Below, piece after piece: positions 43,617 to 52,358 of a DNA stretch of 64,000 nt. Within the stretch, counting starts at the first letter, position 1; the number at the start of each line of letters is the position of its first letter. Source of the stretch: Microbispora catharanthi (GTDB lineage Bacteria > Actinomycetota > Actinomycetes > Streptosporangiales > Streptosporangiaceae); the NCBI RefSeq assembly GCF_006334915.2, contig NZ_VDMA02000028.1:55525-119524 (forward strand), read 5' to 3'. Position numbers and translations under genes: made by a program. The notes beneath the pieces were generated by a model. It did no database searches. It saw nothing but the letters and a program-made list of their open reading frames with translations, and was not told where the DNA came from.

Positions 43617-43671
43617 GCTTGCGCTCCTTACTGCTCTGCTTGCTGGGTTGTGGACGGATGTCGCCGGAGGG

Positions 43672-44094
43672 CTAGAGGGAGGCCGACCCTGGCATCGGGG
43701 CGAGGTCCTCGACCACGTAGGTGAGGATCCTGGGAGCGCCGTCCTCGGCCGTGACGGACCACGTCTGCGTGGCGTCGAAGCCGAGCCAGGTGCTCTTGGG
43801 CGCGGGCGCGTCCCAGATCGTGGCCTGCCAGTTGACGACGACCCGCACGTCCGCCCGGCCCGGCCCGGTCGGGGTCACGTCGACGGACTTCAGCTCGTGG
43901 ATCTCGTCGAAGAACCGGTGCGTCACGGTGTCGTACCACTTGCGGAAGTCCTCGATGCCGTTCAGCGTGCCCTCGGGGAATTCCATGACCAGGCCCTCGG
44001 TGGCGAGAAAAGGAATCACCTTTTCCACGGGGTCGTGCCGGTCCAGCGCGTCGTACCATTCCTGTACGAGCCGGCGCACTTCTGCCTCGGTCAC
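43672..44094 (-). CDS. SnoaL-like/limonene-epoxide-hydrolase-fold protein
   Basis: 140 residues of the NTF2 fold: VRRLVQEWYDALDRHDPVEK, LVMEFPEGTLNGIEDFRKWY and a central beta sheet ending WLGFDATQTWSVTAEDG. GTG at 44094 has AAAGGAG in front; a frame to 44166 would add 24 residues without support. It is the first gene of the 17-kb minus-strand train, so the train's main promoter should lie at about 44,100-44,200. Confidence 0.78.
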   Translation of the reverse strand: MTEAEVRRLVQEWYDALDRHDPVEKVIPFLATEGLVMEFPEGTLNGIEDFRKWYDTVTHRFFDEIHELKSVDVTPTGPGRADVRVVVNWQATIWDAPAPKSTWLGFDATQTWSVTAEDGAPRILTYVVEDLAPMPGSASL

Positions 44095-44301
44095 CGCGCA
44101 CTCCTTTCTCGGAATCCGTTTCACGCGGTTGTTCCGAGTTAACGAAGGCAGCGCCCGGCGGGGCAAGGAAACGCAGAGAGAAGAGAACTACTCCGCCAAC
44201 TGCACGCAATGTCAGCCGTTTCACACCGGCCGCGTGCGGGATCGTGACGGGCGGCCCGCGGGCGGTCCCACCGGCACACCGACCGGAGCGGAGCCATGCG
44301 C

Positions 44302-44375
44302 GGGAACAGCGGCGGCGCGCACAGGGAACGGAGCGGACGGGAACAGCGGCGGCGCGCACGGGGAACGGAGCGGCG
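44302..44375. repeat. Tandem repeat, two copies of 37 bp
   Basis: Two near-identical units beginning GGGAACAGCGGCGGCGCGCA start at 44302 and 44339; differences are confined to a few positions. The function is unknown. Confidence 0.75.
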
Positions 44376-44461
44376 GCGTGCGCGGGCCGGCGGTCCGGGT
44401 GGAGGCAGGACTGCCCGTGCCGATGCCGAAGAGTGGACGAGCAGCGGGGAAGCTCATGACG

Positions 44462-44514
44462 ATCGAGGGCTCGGCATTGCCCCAAACTCTCTGGGGCGAT
44501 GCCGAGCCCTCGAT
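44462..44514 (-). terminator. Long hairpin downstream of MFS exporter gene
   Basis: A 23-bp stem with one G.U pair and a 7-base loop (arms 44462-44484 and 44492-44514) lies 84 bp past the stop of the minus-strand MFS gene. No T-run follows, but the stem is strong enough to act as a terminator or 3' stabiliser. Confidence 0.75.
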
Positions 44515-44597
44515 GCGGCGGAACGGGCAACGCTTGGAGTGGACGTCCCGCTTGAGGTCAACGCCAGGCGTTCCGCTCCACCGGCGTCACGCCGGTT

Positions 44598-46055
44598 TCA
44601 TCGGCCGGATTCCTCGACCTCGACGCCGCTGCCGGCTCGGGCCGGCAGGAGCACGGCGGTGACGACCACAGCCAAGGACAGCACCGCGCCGATGACGAAG
44701 GCCAGCCGCATGCCGTCGAGGTTGGCGAGCGCCTCTGCGACTCCCGCCGACTTCAGGGCATCGGCTCGCGCGCTCATCACGGTGATCACGAGCGCGGTGC
44801 CGAAGGCCGCGGCGACCTGCTGCAGAGTGCTCAGGATCGAGCTGCCGTGGGAGTAGAGCTGCGGGGGAACCGCTCCGAGCCCGAGGGTGAACACCGGGGT
44901 GAAGGTCGCGGCCAGACTCACCATCAACAGCGCGTGCAGACCCAGGAGCTGCCAGTACGGCATGGTCATGGTGACCTGGGTGAGGCCGGCGAGCGCGAGC
45001 GCGATTCCGATCGCGCCGGGAATGACCAGAACCCGGCCGCCGAACCGGTCGAACAGACGGCCCACGGCCGGACCGAGCAGCCCCATCGCGAGACCGCCCG
45101 GCATCACGAGGAGTCCGGTCTCCAGAGGGCTGAGCTCGCGGACGTTCTGCAGGTACAGCGGCAGCAGGATCATCGAACCGAGCATCGCCATGAAGGCGAC
45201 CGACATCAGGACCAGCGCGACCGTATAGGTGCGGTGGCGCAGGGTGCGCAGGTCCATCAGCGGCACGCCACGCTTCTGCAACGACAGCTGGCGGACGACG
45301 AAGACGACGATGGCGGCCAGGCCCACTGCCACGATCGCGGCGGCCACGCGGACGTCACCGCCCTCGAACCGGCTGAGCCCGTAGACCAGGCCGCCGAAGC
45401 CGGCGGCGGCGGTCACCACGCTCAACCAGTCGATCGCACCGACCTGGGTCTCTCCGACGTTCTTGAGCTGCTTCAGGCCGCGCCACGTGATCAGCGCGGC
45501 GATGGGGAGCACCACGGCGAACAGCAGCCGCCAGGACCCGAATTGAAGGATCAAGCCCGAGACCGTCGGACCCATCGCGGGCGCGACCGAGATGGCCAGG
45601 CTGACGTTGCCCATCACGCGGCCCCGTTCCGACTCCGGCACCACCTGCATCAACGTGGTCATCAGCAGCGGCATCATCACGGCCGTCCCTGACGCCTGGA
45701 TGATGCGGGCGCCCAGCAGCACCTCGAACGACGGCGCGACGGCGGCCAGCGCCGTGCCGAACAGGAACAAACCCATCGCCGTGGCGTACGCGTGACGGGT
45801 GGACACCCTCTGCAGGAACCATCCGGTGATCGGGATGACGGCGGCCATGGTCAGCATGAAGGCGGTCGAGAGCCACTGCGCGGTCTGCTCGGTGATGTGC
45901 AGAGCGCCCATCAGCCGCGGGATCGCGTTGATCATGATCGTCTCGTTGAGGATGACCACGAACGTGGCGAGCACCAGCAGCCGGATCACGGCCGGGGTGC
46001 GCCTTGAGACGGCGGTAGCGGGTTCGGCAGGCGAATCAAGCTGTGCGATGGACAC
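44598..46055 (-). CDS. MFS drug exporter, DHA2 type (LmrB-like)
   Basis: 485 residues with 14 likely helices. The first helix includes VILNETIMINAIPRL, a pattern seen in lincomycin-type exporters, and later segments include ASGTAVMMPLLMTTLMQVVP and MGLLGPAVGRLFDRFGGR. GTG at 46055 is preceded by a weak GAGG; a frame to 46166 is possible but adds a Pro-rich segment unlike the family. It has no operon partner; a single-gene resistance function is likely. Confidence 0.85.
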   Translation of the reverse strand: MSIAQLDSPAEPATAVSRRTPAVIRLLVLATFVVILNETIMINAIPRLMGALHITEQTAQWLSTAFMLTMAAVIPITGWFLQRVSTRHAYATAMGLFLFGTALAAVAPSFEVLLGARIIQASGTAVMMPLLMTTLMQVVPESERGRVMGNVSLAISVAPAMGPTVSGLILQFGSWRLLFAVVLPIAALITWRGLKQLKNVGETQVGAIDWLSVVTAAAGFGGLVYGLSRFEGGDVRVAAAIVAVGLAAIVVFVVRQLSLQKRGVPLMDLRTLRHRTYTVALVLMSVAFMAMLGSMILLPLYLQNVRELSPLETGLLVMPGGLAMGLLGPAVGRLFDRFGGRVLVIPGAIGIALALAGLTQVTMTMPYWQLLGLHALLMVSLAATFTPVFTLGLGAVPPQLYSHGSSILSTLQQVAAAFGTALVITVMSARADALKSAGVAEALANLDGMRLAFVIGAVLSLAVVVTAVLLPARAGSGVEVEESGR

Positions 46056-46326
46056 GGCACCTCGATCAGGGGTTGTCGGGTAACGACCTGGTCCTGGCTG
46101 GCGTCCCAACCCGGGGTCCCACAAGGATCTGTGGTTCATGGCAAGCCTGACAGGCACCACCGACAAAACTCATCGCCCATGCCGGATTCCGGCAGGCGAC
46201 GCGGAACGGTCACCCGGTTTTCACCGCCGTCGGACGGCGATCTCCGGCCGCGATCTCCACTGTCCAGGTGGCGACGCCGCCGCTTACAAGTGGTGCTGCT
46301 CGAACGGTCTTCGGCAGCCGGGTGGT

Positions 46327-48324
46327 CTACTCGGGCGAGACGTTCTTCTGGGCCCTGAGCGCGGAAAGGCTTGCCCTGGTGGCCGCGGTGTACGGGTGGG
46401 TTTCGCCAAGAACGCGAATGCGGCTGTGCAGGACCGCCTCGTACTCGGTCGCAGCCTCGGCGTACCGCTTCTGATCACGTAGCGTGGCGGCCAGGTTGTC
46501 CCGGCTGACCAGGGTGTCGGGGTGATCGAGACCGAGGAGGCGGGTGCGAATCCGCACCACGGATCGGTGCTCCGCCTCGGCCTCCTGCAAGCGCCCGAGC
46601 AGGCGCAGGGTGGTAGCCCTGTTGTCCCGGCTGAACAATGTGAACGAATGCTCCGGACCGAGAACGTCGGTGAGTGCTGCCAACGCCTGCCCGTGCTCGG
46701 CCTCGGCCTCGGGCAGACGGCCGAGATCACGTATGACGTTGGCGAGGTTGTCGCGGCTGATCAGCGTGTCCGCATGTCGTGGCCCGAGGAGACGAGTGCG
46801 CTGAGCGATCACGGCGCGGTGCTCAGCCTCCGCCTCGTGCAGCCGCCCTAGTTTGCGTAGCGCGCGGGCGAGGTTGTTGCGCCTGGTGAGGGTCTCCGCA
46901 GCCGTCTCCTGGGGAAGGACGCCTGCGGCTTGCCAACCGGCAACCGCGACCTCGAAGTGGCCGTGGTCGTAGGCAGTGGTGGCGATCGCGTCCGCGTCAG
47001 AAGGAGAGCAGTCGGGCAGCGCGGCGAGCAGAACCTTCGCGGCGATCTCGTGGCCCGGACCGGCAGTGCGCTGAGCGACGTCGACCAGGTAGTCGAACAC
47101 CTCGACCCGCTCATGGTCCACAGGTTGGAGAAGCGCGGTGGTGGCACGCCGCGGCTTGGTCGCCCACTCCCAAGCCGCCGGCAGGGGCTCCGGTCGTAAC
47201 CTCGATCCGCCGTGGGCCGAGAGATAGTGCTCGTGAAGCTGCTCAAGCAGGGTGCGAGGAATGGCGGCGGAATGCCCCGCACGCCGCAGTTCGACCGCCA
47301 CGCTGATCAGCGCTGCCGCCCGTGGGTGGGTGGGCGCGCCGTGTTCTGTGTTCGGGCTCCAGGCGTTTTGCCAGTCGCGAAGGAGCTCGGGTCCCGCTGC
47401 TATGTATTCCGCGATCCCATAGTCATCGGCGTGATCGAGTGCTTGAGCGATACGCGGATCCCAGTCCCTCGCACGGGCGCGCTCCCGTTCTGAGGCACTG
47501 AACATCCTGGGCAGGTAGATGCGGTGGGCCTGCGACAGGGTCTCCTCCACGTCCTTGCCGGCCTGCCGTCCTTCCTCCGTCGAATGCGCTGTCAGCCGTT
47601 CCTCCTCGGCCGCTCGCAGCGTGGCCACAATGACGCGGTGATGGTCCTTGCCGCTGATGAGGCGCTGCACGTCGTTGCGGCGCAGTCCGCCCTTGCCCAG
47701 GTAACCTTCTACGTCGTCGAGCCACAGGACGCAGCGACGCCGCTCGGCGACGACGGAGAGTGCGGCGCGAACCGCGTCTCGGTCCACAGGCGCGATGATC
47801 GTGTGCTCCGGGAGAGTCGCGCGCACTGCCTCCCAGGAAGCACGGGTCTTTCCGGCGGTTGAGTCTCCGACGACGAGAACGAATCCTCCTCGTGCCAGCA
47901 GCTCCCGCAGGCCGTCGTCGACGTCTCGTGGGATGTAGACGGGCACTGTTCGCGGCTGCTCCCGAGCGTCGCCGCGAGTCACGTTCGACCTGGTGCTCTG
48001 TTCACGATGCCCGGCTGGATGAACACCCAGGGTTACGGGGTCTTCCATGGAACTCGCCCGGGGGAGCGATCCGTCCGCCAGAACAAGGCAGCCGTCCTGA
48101 ACTTTCAGAACCTGCTCATCGCTGTACTGAGCGAGCCTCTTGGCCCGTTCCCACCACAGGGCCGAGCCAGAAACGATCATCGCTGAGCCGATCGCCGCGA
48201 GCGCGACCGCCCAGGGCTGGGTGAGATCGAACGCCAGCAGTACGGCTGGAGCCGCAGCCAGGCCGCTCAATGCCGTCAACGCCAGGGCCAGCCGCCGCCA
48301 CCGGGAACCTCTGCCGAAGCCCAT
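46327..48324 (-). CDS. Membrane-anchored P-loop ATPase with C-terminal TPR repeats
   Basis: 665 residues. Two hydrophobic helices occupy about residues 13-55. A P-loop ATPase follows (Walker A VVGDSTAGKTRASWE near 150, Walker B CVLWLDDVEGYLGKG, then a sensor-like RVIVATLRA). The C-terminal 200 residues carry four to five kinesin-light-chain-type TPR units of 42 residues with the pattern LGRLxEAEAEH and HPDTLxSRDNLA. This build is that of STAND-like signal ATPases. It lies just outside the integrated element, on the chromosomal side of the att site. Ligand and output are unknown. Confidence 0.72.
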   Translation of the reverse strand: MGFGRGSRWRRLALALTALSGLAAAPAVLLAFDLTQPWAVALAAIGSAMIVSGSALWWERAKRLAQYSDEQVLKVQDGCLVLADGSLPRASSMEDPVTLGVHPAGHREQSTRSNVTRGDAREQPRTVPVYIPRDVDDGLRELLARGGFVLVVGDSTAGKTRASWEAVRATLPEHTIIAPVDRDAVRAALSVVAERRRCVLWLDDVEGYLGKGGLRRNDVQRLISGKDHHRVIVATLRAAEEERLTAHSTEEGRQAGKDVEETLSQAHRIYLPRMFSASERERARARDWDPRIAQALDHADDYGIAEYIAAGPELLRDWQNAWSPNTEHGAPTHPRAAALISVAVELRRAGHSAAIPRTLLEQLHEHYLSAHGGSRLRPEPLPAAWEWATKPRRATTALLQPVDHERVEVFDYLVDVAQRTAGPGHEIAAKVLLAALPDCSPSDADAIATTAYDHGHFEVAVAGWQAAGVLPQETAAETLTRRNNLARALRKLGRLHEAEAEHRAVIAQRTRLLGPRHADTLISRDNLANVIRDLGRLPEAEAEHGQALAALTDVLGPEHSFTLFSRDNRATTLRLLGRLQEAEAEHRSVVRIRTRLLGLDHPDTLVSRDNLAATLRDQKRYAEAATEYEAVLHSRIRVLGETHPYTAATRASLSALRAQKNVSPE

Positions 48325-48571
48325 AGAACCCGCTACCCGCCGTCGAAGTCGTCCTGCGCCGCCGCTTCAGTCATAACCTTCGGCTACGTAGAACGCCACA
48401 GCCACGTCCTTCTTGGGCGATCACGCTGTTACCAGCGGCAGCGCCGGGGCTTGTCCAGCTTGTCCGGTCCCCATCGAAACGATCTCCACGTCCGGGTGGT
48501 CGCCGCCACCGGAGAACTCATCCGCGAGCTGATCACCGATCCCACCCGCGACAACCAACCCCCGTACACAA
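48325..48571. other. Intergenic region upstream of TPR-ATPase gene
   Basis: No gene is supported. It should contain the promoter of the TPR-ATPase gene; I could not assign boxes. Confidence 0.3.
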
Positions 48572-48605
48572 GGAAACCCCCGAACCCGTAGGTTCGAGGG
48601 TTTCC
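48572..48605 (-). terminator. tRNA-Ser terminator hairpin
   Basis: Arms GGAAACCC and GGGTTTCC with inner CGAACC/GGTTCG form a hairpin directly downstream of the tRNA-Ser 3' end on the minus strand. Its presence shows that this side is the native downstream flank of the tRNA gene. Confidence 0.8.
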
Positions 48606-48616
48606 GATGTCTTGAG

Positions 48617-48673
48617 CGGAGAGCGTGGGATTCGAACCCACGAGACCGGTCACCCGGCCTAGCGGTTTTCAAG
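48617..48673 (-). other. Attachment site: 3' fragment of tRNA-Ser(UGA)
   Basis: On the minus strand the sequence runs from the anticodon loop CTTGAAA through the stem ACCGC, variable arm, T arm GTGGG-TTCGAAT-CCCAC, acceptor GCTCTCC and discriminator G at 48617. Upstream of the loop the expected 5' anticodon stem, D arm and acceptor strand are missing, so the gene is cut at the anticodon loop. This is the normal form of the att site left by a tyrosine-recombinase element that integrates into a tRNA gene. The intact tRNA copy should lie at the other end, beyond 64 kb. Confidence 0.8.
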
Positions 48674-48867
48674 AGCACTACGATTCGTGCGCCTGCACCG
48701 CCTCCGACCTGCTACTGGTCCTCTGAGTCGGCTAGGTTCGGCGGAGATCATCCCGCGCATATCCCGCGCACTCAGGCGTCAGGCCAGGTGCCTGTTTCGC
48801 CCCTCTGCGATGGGGGTCTCTTGGCTGGCGCACGACTTGCTCTGGTAGGTCGCTTCTCCTCTGGAGC

Positions 48868-49683
48868 ATGATGACGGTCATGGACCTGGCGCCAGACCAA
48901 CAAGCCGTACTGGAGTGTGTGCCGCAAGACGGGTCGGCGATTAGCAATCTGGCCGTCCGAAAGCGACTCGGGTGGGATCCGGATCGATACTGGGGGGCGC
49001 GTGATGCTCTGGTGGATGCCGGCGTGGTCATCCGCGGACGGGGCAGAGGGGGCACGATCCGACGGTATGTGGAAACCGGGCCACTGGCCGATGTGGTTTC
49101 GGTGGCGGTTGATGCGACGGACCCAGCTCGCGAGGTCGAGGCGGTCATCCAGAGTGAACTCGCGCTGTATGAACCGATGCGCAGTGTGATTGCGGGTGAT
49201 TGGGCCAAGGATCACCGAGCGGATCCGCTAGCGGTGGAAGTCACTGCCCTACAGGGGCGCCGAGTCACGGGAGGTACCTGGTCCCGACCGGACGTCGTGA
49301 GCGTGGAGATCCGTACCTTCGCCTACGTGCCGGGCAAACACTTGGAGCTAATTACCTTTGAGATCAAGCTCGCTGCCGCCTTGAACGTGCAGGCGGTATT
49401 CGAGGCGCTGGCCCATCGTCGATCTGCCACACGTTCTTACGTTCTGGCGCATGTGCCCACGACTGAAGCGGTCGCCATGGAGGACATCGTCAGCGACATC
49501 GCAGAGGTAGCCCGCTCCCACGGCATCGGCCTGGTCACCGCTGGAGATCCGGCGGACTATGAGACTTGGGAGGAACGAGTGGAGGCCCGGCGGGTCGAAC
49601 CAGATCCCGAACGGCTGGACACGTTCATCGCTACGCAACTGTCCGAGCGAACCAAAAACCTGATCTCGCGGCGACTACGATAG
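48868..49683 (+). CDS. Winged-helix/PD-(D/E)xK nuclease-like protein
   Basis: 271 residues. The first 65 residues look like a winged helix (SNLAVRKRLGWDPDRYWGARDALVDAGVV). The central part has a restriction-endonuclease-like core: Asp142 in SRPDVVSVEI and Glu165-x-Lys167 in LITFEIKLAA. The C-terminal region is helical. Such DNA-reading nuclease proteins are common in defence and mobile loci. It is the first gene inside the element next to the att site. The start is uncertain: ATG at 48868, 48871 or 48880. No partner gene is in the same operon; the next two genes are on the other strand. Confidence 0.6.
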   Translation: MMTVMDLAPDQQAVLECVPQDGSAISNLAVRKRLGWDPDRYWGARDALVDAGVVIRGRGRGGTIRRYVETGPLADVVSVAVDATDPAREVEAVIQSELALYEPMRSVIAGDWAKDHRADPLAVEVTALQGRRVTGGTWSRPDVVSVEIRTFAYVPGKHLELITFEIKLAAALNVQAVFEALAHRRSATRSYVLAHVPTTEAVAMEDIVSDIAEVARSHGIGLVTAGDPADYETWEERVEARRVEPDPERLDTFIATQLSERTKNLISRRLR

Positions 49684-49809
49684 GTTAGCTAATCCGAAAG
49701 ATCGTCCTACGCGTACCCCCACAACTCAGGAGGCGTAGCACTATCGCAGGAGCAATAGCTGGGAGGGGCGACTAGATGCGCCCGCTTGCGAGTGCCTCTC
49801 AACGCCCTT

Positions 49810-50358
49810 TCAGACGGATTGAGATGTGCGGTCCAACGCGGTCACGAAACCGCGGCAGGTCTCAACGCAGCCAGCGAGAGCTTCGGAGGTAACCACAACC
49901 GCGCCGTCGCGCACTGGCACGTCGATGAGGCGCACCTTACGGGGCTTTTCCTGTTTCAACTGATTTGGCGTGAAGCGTCCAAGCCCGTGAGCGACCGCGT
50001 TACGTACGATGATGCACGACTCCAACTTTGCCCAACCTTCGGCATCGCTGGCGTCGATAGCATGGCGTGTTTTCAAGGCTTTTACGACGTCATCCCAACC
50101 GCGAGGTGCCTTGCCTGCTTCTTTCCCATCCAGACGCCGAAGGAGAGTCTCTACATAGATCTCCACGATACTGACTAGGCGCAGCCAGCACGCGGCCCGG
50201 TCAGCCGCTGCGGTGTCGCCGACGGTGTCGTCTCGGAAACGACGCAGGGGCCGGCCTGGCCTGCGGCCGGCCGTCGTGGTGATGTGCCTGGCGTACGTTG
50301 CGATCAGCTCTTCCAGAGCATTTTCTGTGATGTCGAGCATCACGGGTTCCAGGGTCAT
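49810..50358 (-). CDS. HEPN-domain protein, partner of reverse transcriptase
   Basis: 182 residues, mostly helical. The HEPN RNase motif R-x4-H is present as Arg119 to His124 in IVRNAVAHGLG, preceded by a long helix pair. HEPN proteins cleave RNA in toxin-antitoxin and abortive-infection systems. The start overlaps the reverse transcriptase stop (ATGA at 50358), so it is translationally coupled. In AbiA-type proteins the RT and HEPN parts are one chain; here they are two. Confidence 0.75.
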   Translation of the reverse strand: MTLEPVMLDITENALEELIATYARHITTTAGRRPGRPLRRFRDDTVGDTAAADRAACWLRLVSIVEIYVETLLRRLDGKEAGKAPRGWDDVVKALKTRHAIDASDAEGWAKLESCIIVRNAVAHGLGRFTPNQLKQEKPRKVRLIDVPVRDGAVVVTSEALAGCVETCRGFVTALDRTSQSV

Positions 50359-51938
50359 AGGCCGACCAGGATCGTCGCATGTAGGCCGCCCTCTTCGCGG
50401 ACCGCGTCGTAGGTCTCCTGAGAGATGGTTCCGCGGTCGTGCAGTCGCCGTAGGGCCGCCAGGTACCAGGAGAGCAATGCCGACGGTTCCTCGTCGAGGG
50501 CGCGAGTGACTTCATGCACGTCAATGCGACCGACGGCCGCAAGGGTGAATGCGGCCTCGGCGCGCACTGCGGGCTCAAAACGTTGTGCGCGATGACTCTC
50601 GACCCACTGGGATAAGGACTCAGTGTCGACCAACTCCAAGTTGCCGATGGCGCGAAGCAAGCAGAGCCGTTGCCAGTCGCTGAGGCTGACGTTCGTGGTG
50701 ATGACCGCAATCGTACGGGTCACTGCAGGCCGGTCGAACGCGGCCATGGCCCGCAGGTATTGCAGCACGTATGGGGTCACAGATGGGACAAAACCGATGA
50801 TGCTCTCTACCTTGGCCAGCACTGAGAGCGCACGTGATTCCGTTGGATCAGCCAGTCTGATCAATGCACGCCGGATAGACCGTATGTCGGAGCGGTCCGC
50901 GTCACGCAGGTTCGTCTTCTCGGAGGCCTGAGCGCCGGTTTCCTCATCTCGGGGTGTGATGGTCGATTCGAGGAAGCTGATGGCCCACTCGGGGTCGCTG
51001 TCACGAGCCCCCTCGGTGTAATCGGCAACGAAGTCGGCCGGATCGTGCTGGGCACCTGTGCGTGGTAGATGTACATCAACCTGGCTGATCACGGTCTCGT
51101 ACCAGTAGCTGGTGATCGACGGCGTACGGGTTTTGGACTCGTTCAGCACTAGGCCGTTGTCACGAGCGGCCGTCGTCAGATCGTCCAATGCACGCTTGGC
51201 CTCCTCGAACGTCTCGACCGCGATCCGGAAGTCATCGTTGAAGCGCCAGGCTGGCCACTGCTTGCGGCGCACGGCACGCAACACTCGACTCCCATAGACG
51301 TCGGAGAGTCGATCTGAAGGCTCTAGCAGTTGGGGAAGCCCATAACGCCGACCCTGCACCTCGCCGAGAAGATCCATAAGGCATTCGATAGCGGCGTGGT
51401 CAGCGGTACGGATCAGAAGTTCCCGGCCGAGGATGTCGTGGTCAATGTAGTCGTAAAACGAGGCAAGGTCGGCCTTCACGACATACCGAACGATCGCTTC
51501 GTAGGGCCAGGGGGCAACGAACGGAGAGCCATCGTTTTCATCACCTGGTGGGGTGCCGCGCTCCTCGGCGTATCTCATAGGCGCGTCTATGAACTCCCGG
51601 TACCGCTCGGGCGAGCGGTCCACCTCGTGTTCTGCCGCGGTCATGAGCAGGTCAGTCAGCGCCCTATAGGTGACCCGCTCGGGGAATCCCCAGATCGCGA
51701 CCGGCCGACTGCCGGTCACTGGCTTGGCTACGGAGATGACCAGGCCGCGGCCGGTCGGCAGCCCCGCCCGGAGTTGCCCGCCCAGCCAAGCGGCAAAAAG
51801 AGCGCTGTCCTCCTTCAGCTCCGCCGTACCCGGCGACGATGGGATCAGCGGCTCGACGGTATCGGCCTCCCGGCGCACGGCCCCTTCAAGATCCAGACGA
51901 GAGAGGACACCGAGTGGGACAGATTGCATACCTGGCAT
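50355..51938 (-). CDS. Defence-type reverse transcriptase (AbiA/UG-like) with helical C-terminus
   Basis: About 527 residues. RT motif A is VVKADLASFYDYIDHDIL (first catalytic Asp near 157), the motif B-like GLPQLLEPSDRLSDVYGS follows, and motif C is WRFNDDFRIAV with Asp-Asp near 235; Asn at the second position of the xNDD box is unusual. No maturase, integrase or retron-type region is present. The last 250 residues are alpha-helical repeats, as in Abi- and DRT-class RTs. ATG at 51938 or 51929 is chosen; a TTG at 51965 is in frame. The predicted role is phage defence by cDNA synthesis linked to the HEPN partner. Confidence 0.8.
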   Translation of the reverse strand: MPGMQSVPLGVLSRLDLEGAVRREADTVEPLIPSSPGTAELKEDSALFAAWLGGQLRAGLPTGRGLVISVAKPVTGSRPVAIWGFPERVTYRALTDLLMTAAEHEVDRSPERYREFIDAPMRYAEERGTPPGDENDGSPFVAPWPYEAIVRYVVKADLASFYDYIDHDILGRELLIRTADHAAIECLMDLLGEVQGRRYGLPQLLEPSDRLSDVYGSRVLRAVRRKQWPAWRFNDDFRIAVETFEEAKRALDDLTTAARDNGLVLNESKTRTPSITSYWYETVISQVDVHLPRTGAQHDPADFVADYTEGARDSDPEWAISFLESTITPRDEETGAQASEKTNLRDADRSDIRSIRRALIRLADPTESRALSVLAKVESIIGFVPSVTPYVLQYLRAMAAFDRPAVTRTIAVITTNVSLSDWQRLCLLRAIGNLELVDTESLSQWVESHRAQRFEPAVRAEAAFTLAAVGRIDVHEVTRALDEEPSALLSWYLAALRRLHDRGTISQETYDAVREEGGLHATILVGL

Positions 51939-52358
51939 GAAAGCATCTGCCGCATCAACAGCCAACCGCCTCGGTGGTCGAACAGAAGCGGCCGTTTTCG
52001 GGTTGCCCCCCGAGGAGCAGCTTGGTTGAGCTGGACCTGCGACAGCTCATGCCCGCACCTCAACAGGGATAGGCCCGCAGCTCATCGGTCAGGCCGGTCT
52101 CCTACTGTGGCGTAGATCGGTGCCGAGCCGCCGGCCCGCGCCAATAGCAGGTGCGCCGACAAGAGGTCTTCAAGGGCGATCCGGGAGGGACCTCTAAGCC
52201 AGTGCTGACCCGCAAAAAGGCCGTCGCGAACCTTGCCTGGTGCTACAAGGGATGGTCTACTAAGTCCGGGTTGTCTTTTAAGTATCGAGTTCGTGGAACG
52301 GTCCAATAGCTGAGGTATCGACTGTATGTTCGACTTTCATGTCCATTCAGGGGAGTGA
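51939..52358. other. 420-bp region between divergent RT and ABC-3C operons
   Basis: No convincing gene is present. It must hold both promoters. An inverted repeat AGAGGTC/GACCTCT (52162-52168 and 52189-52195) could form a stem. Several defence RT families use a structured RNA encoded just upstream of the RT, and this is where one would be expected. Confidence 0.4.

Larger units (their letters stand above)
44095..44597. other. Intergenic region with tandem repeat and hairpin
   Basis: No convincing gene is seen in these 503 bp. The left part should carry the promoter of the minus-strand train; a GAGTTAACGAA stretch near 44,137 is the least GC-rich spot. The middle has a 37-bp tandem repeat and the right part a long hairpin, each listed separately. 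Confidence 0.5.

Noticed and set aside
44302..44375. CRISPR array
   Set aside because: Only two adjacent copies without spacers, and no cas genes in the window.
48617..48690. Intact tRNA-Ser gene
   Set aside because: The 5' anticodon stem, D arm and acceptor strand do not fit; only the 3' part is tRNA-like.
51330..52115. 261-residue plus-strand frame over the RT gene
   Set aside because: It lies opposite clear RT motifs and has no domain of its own.
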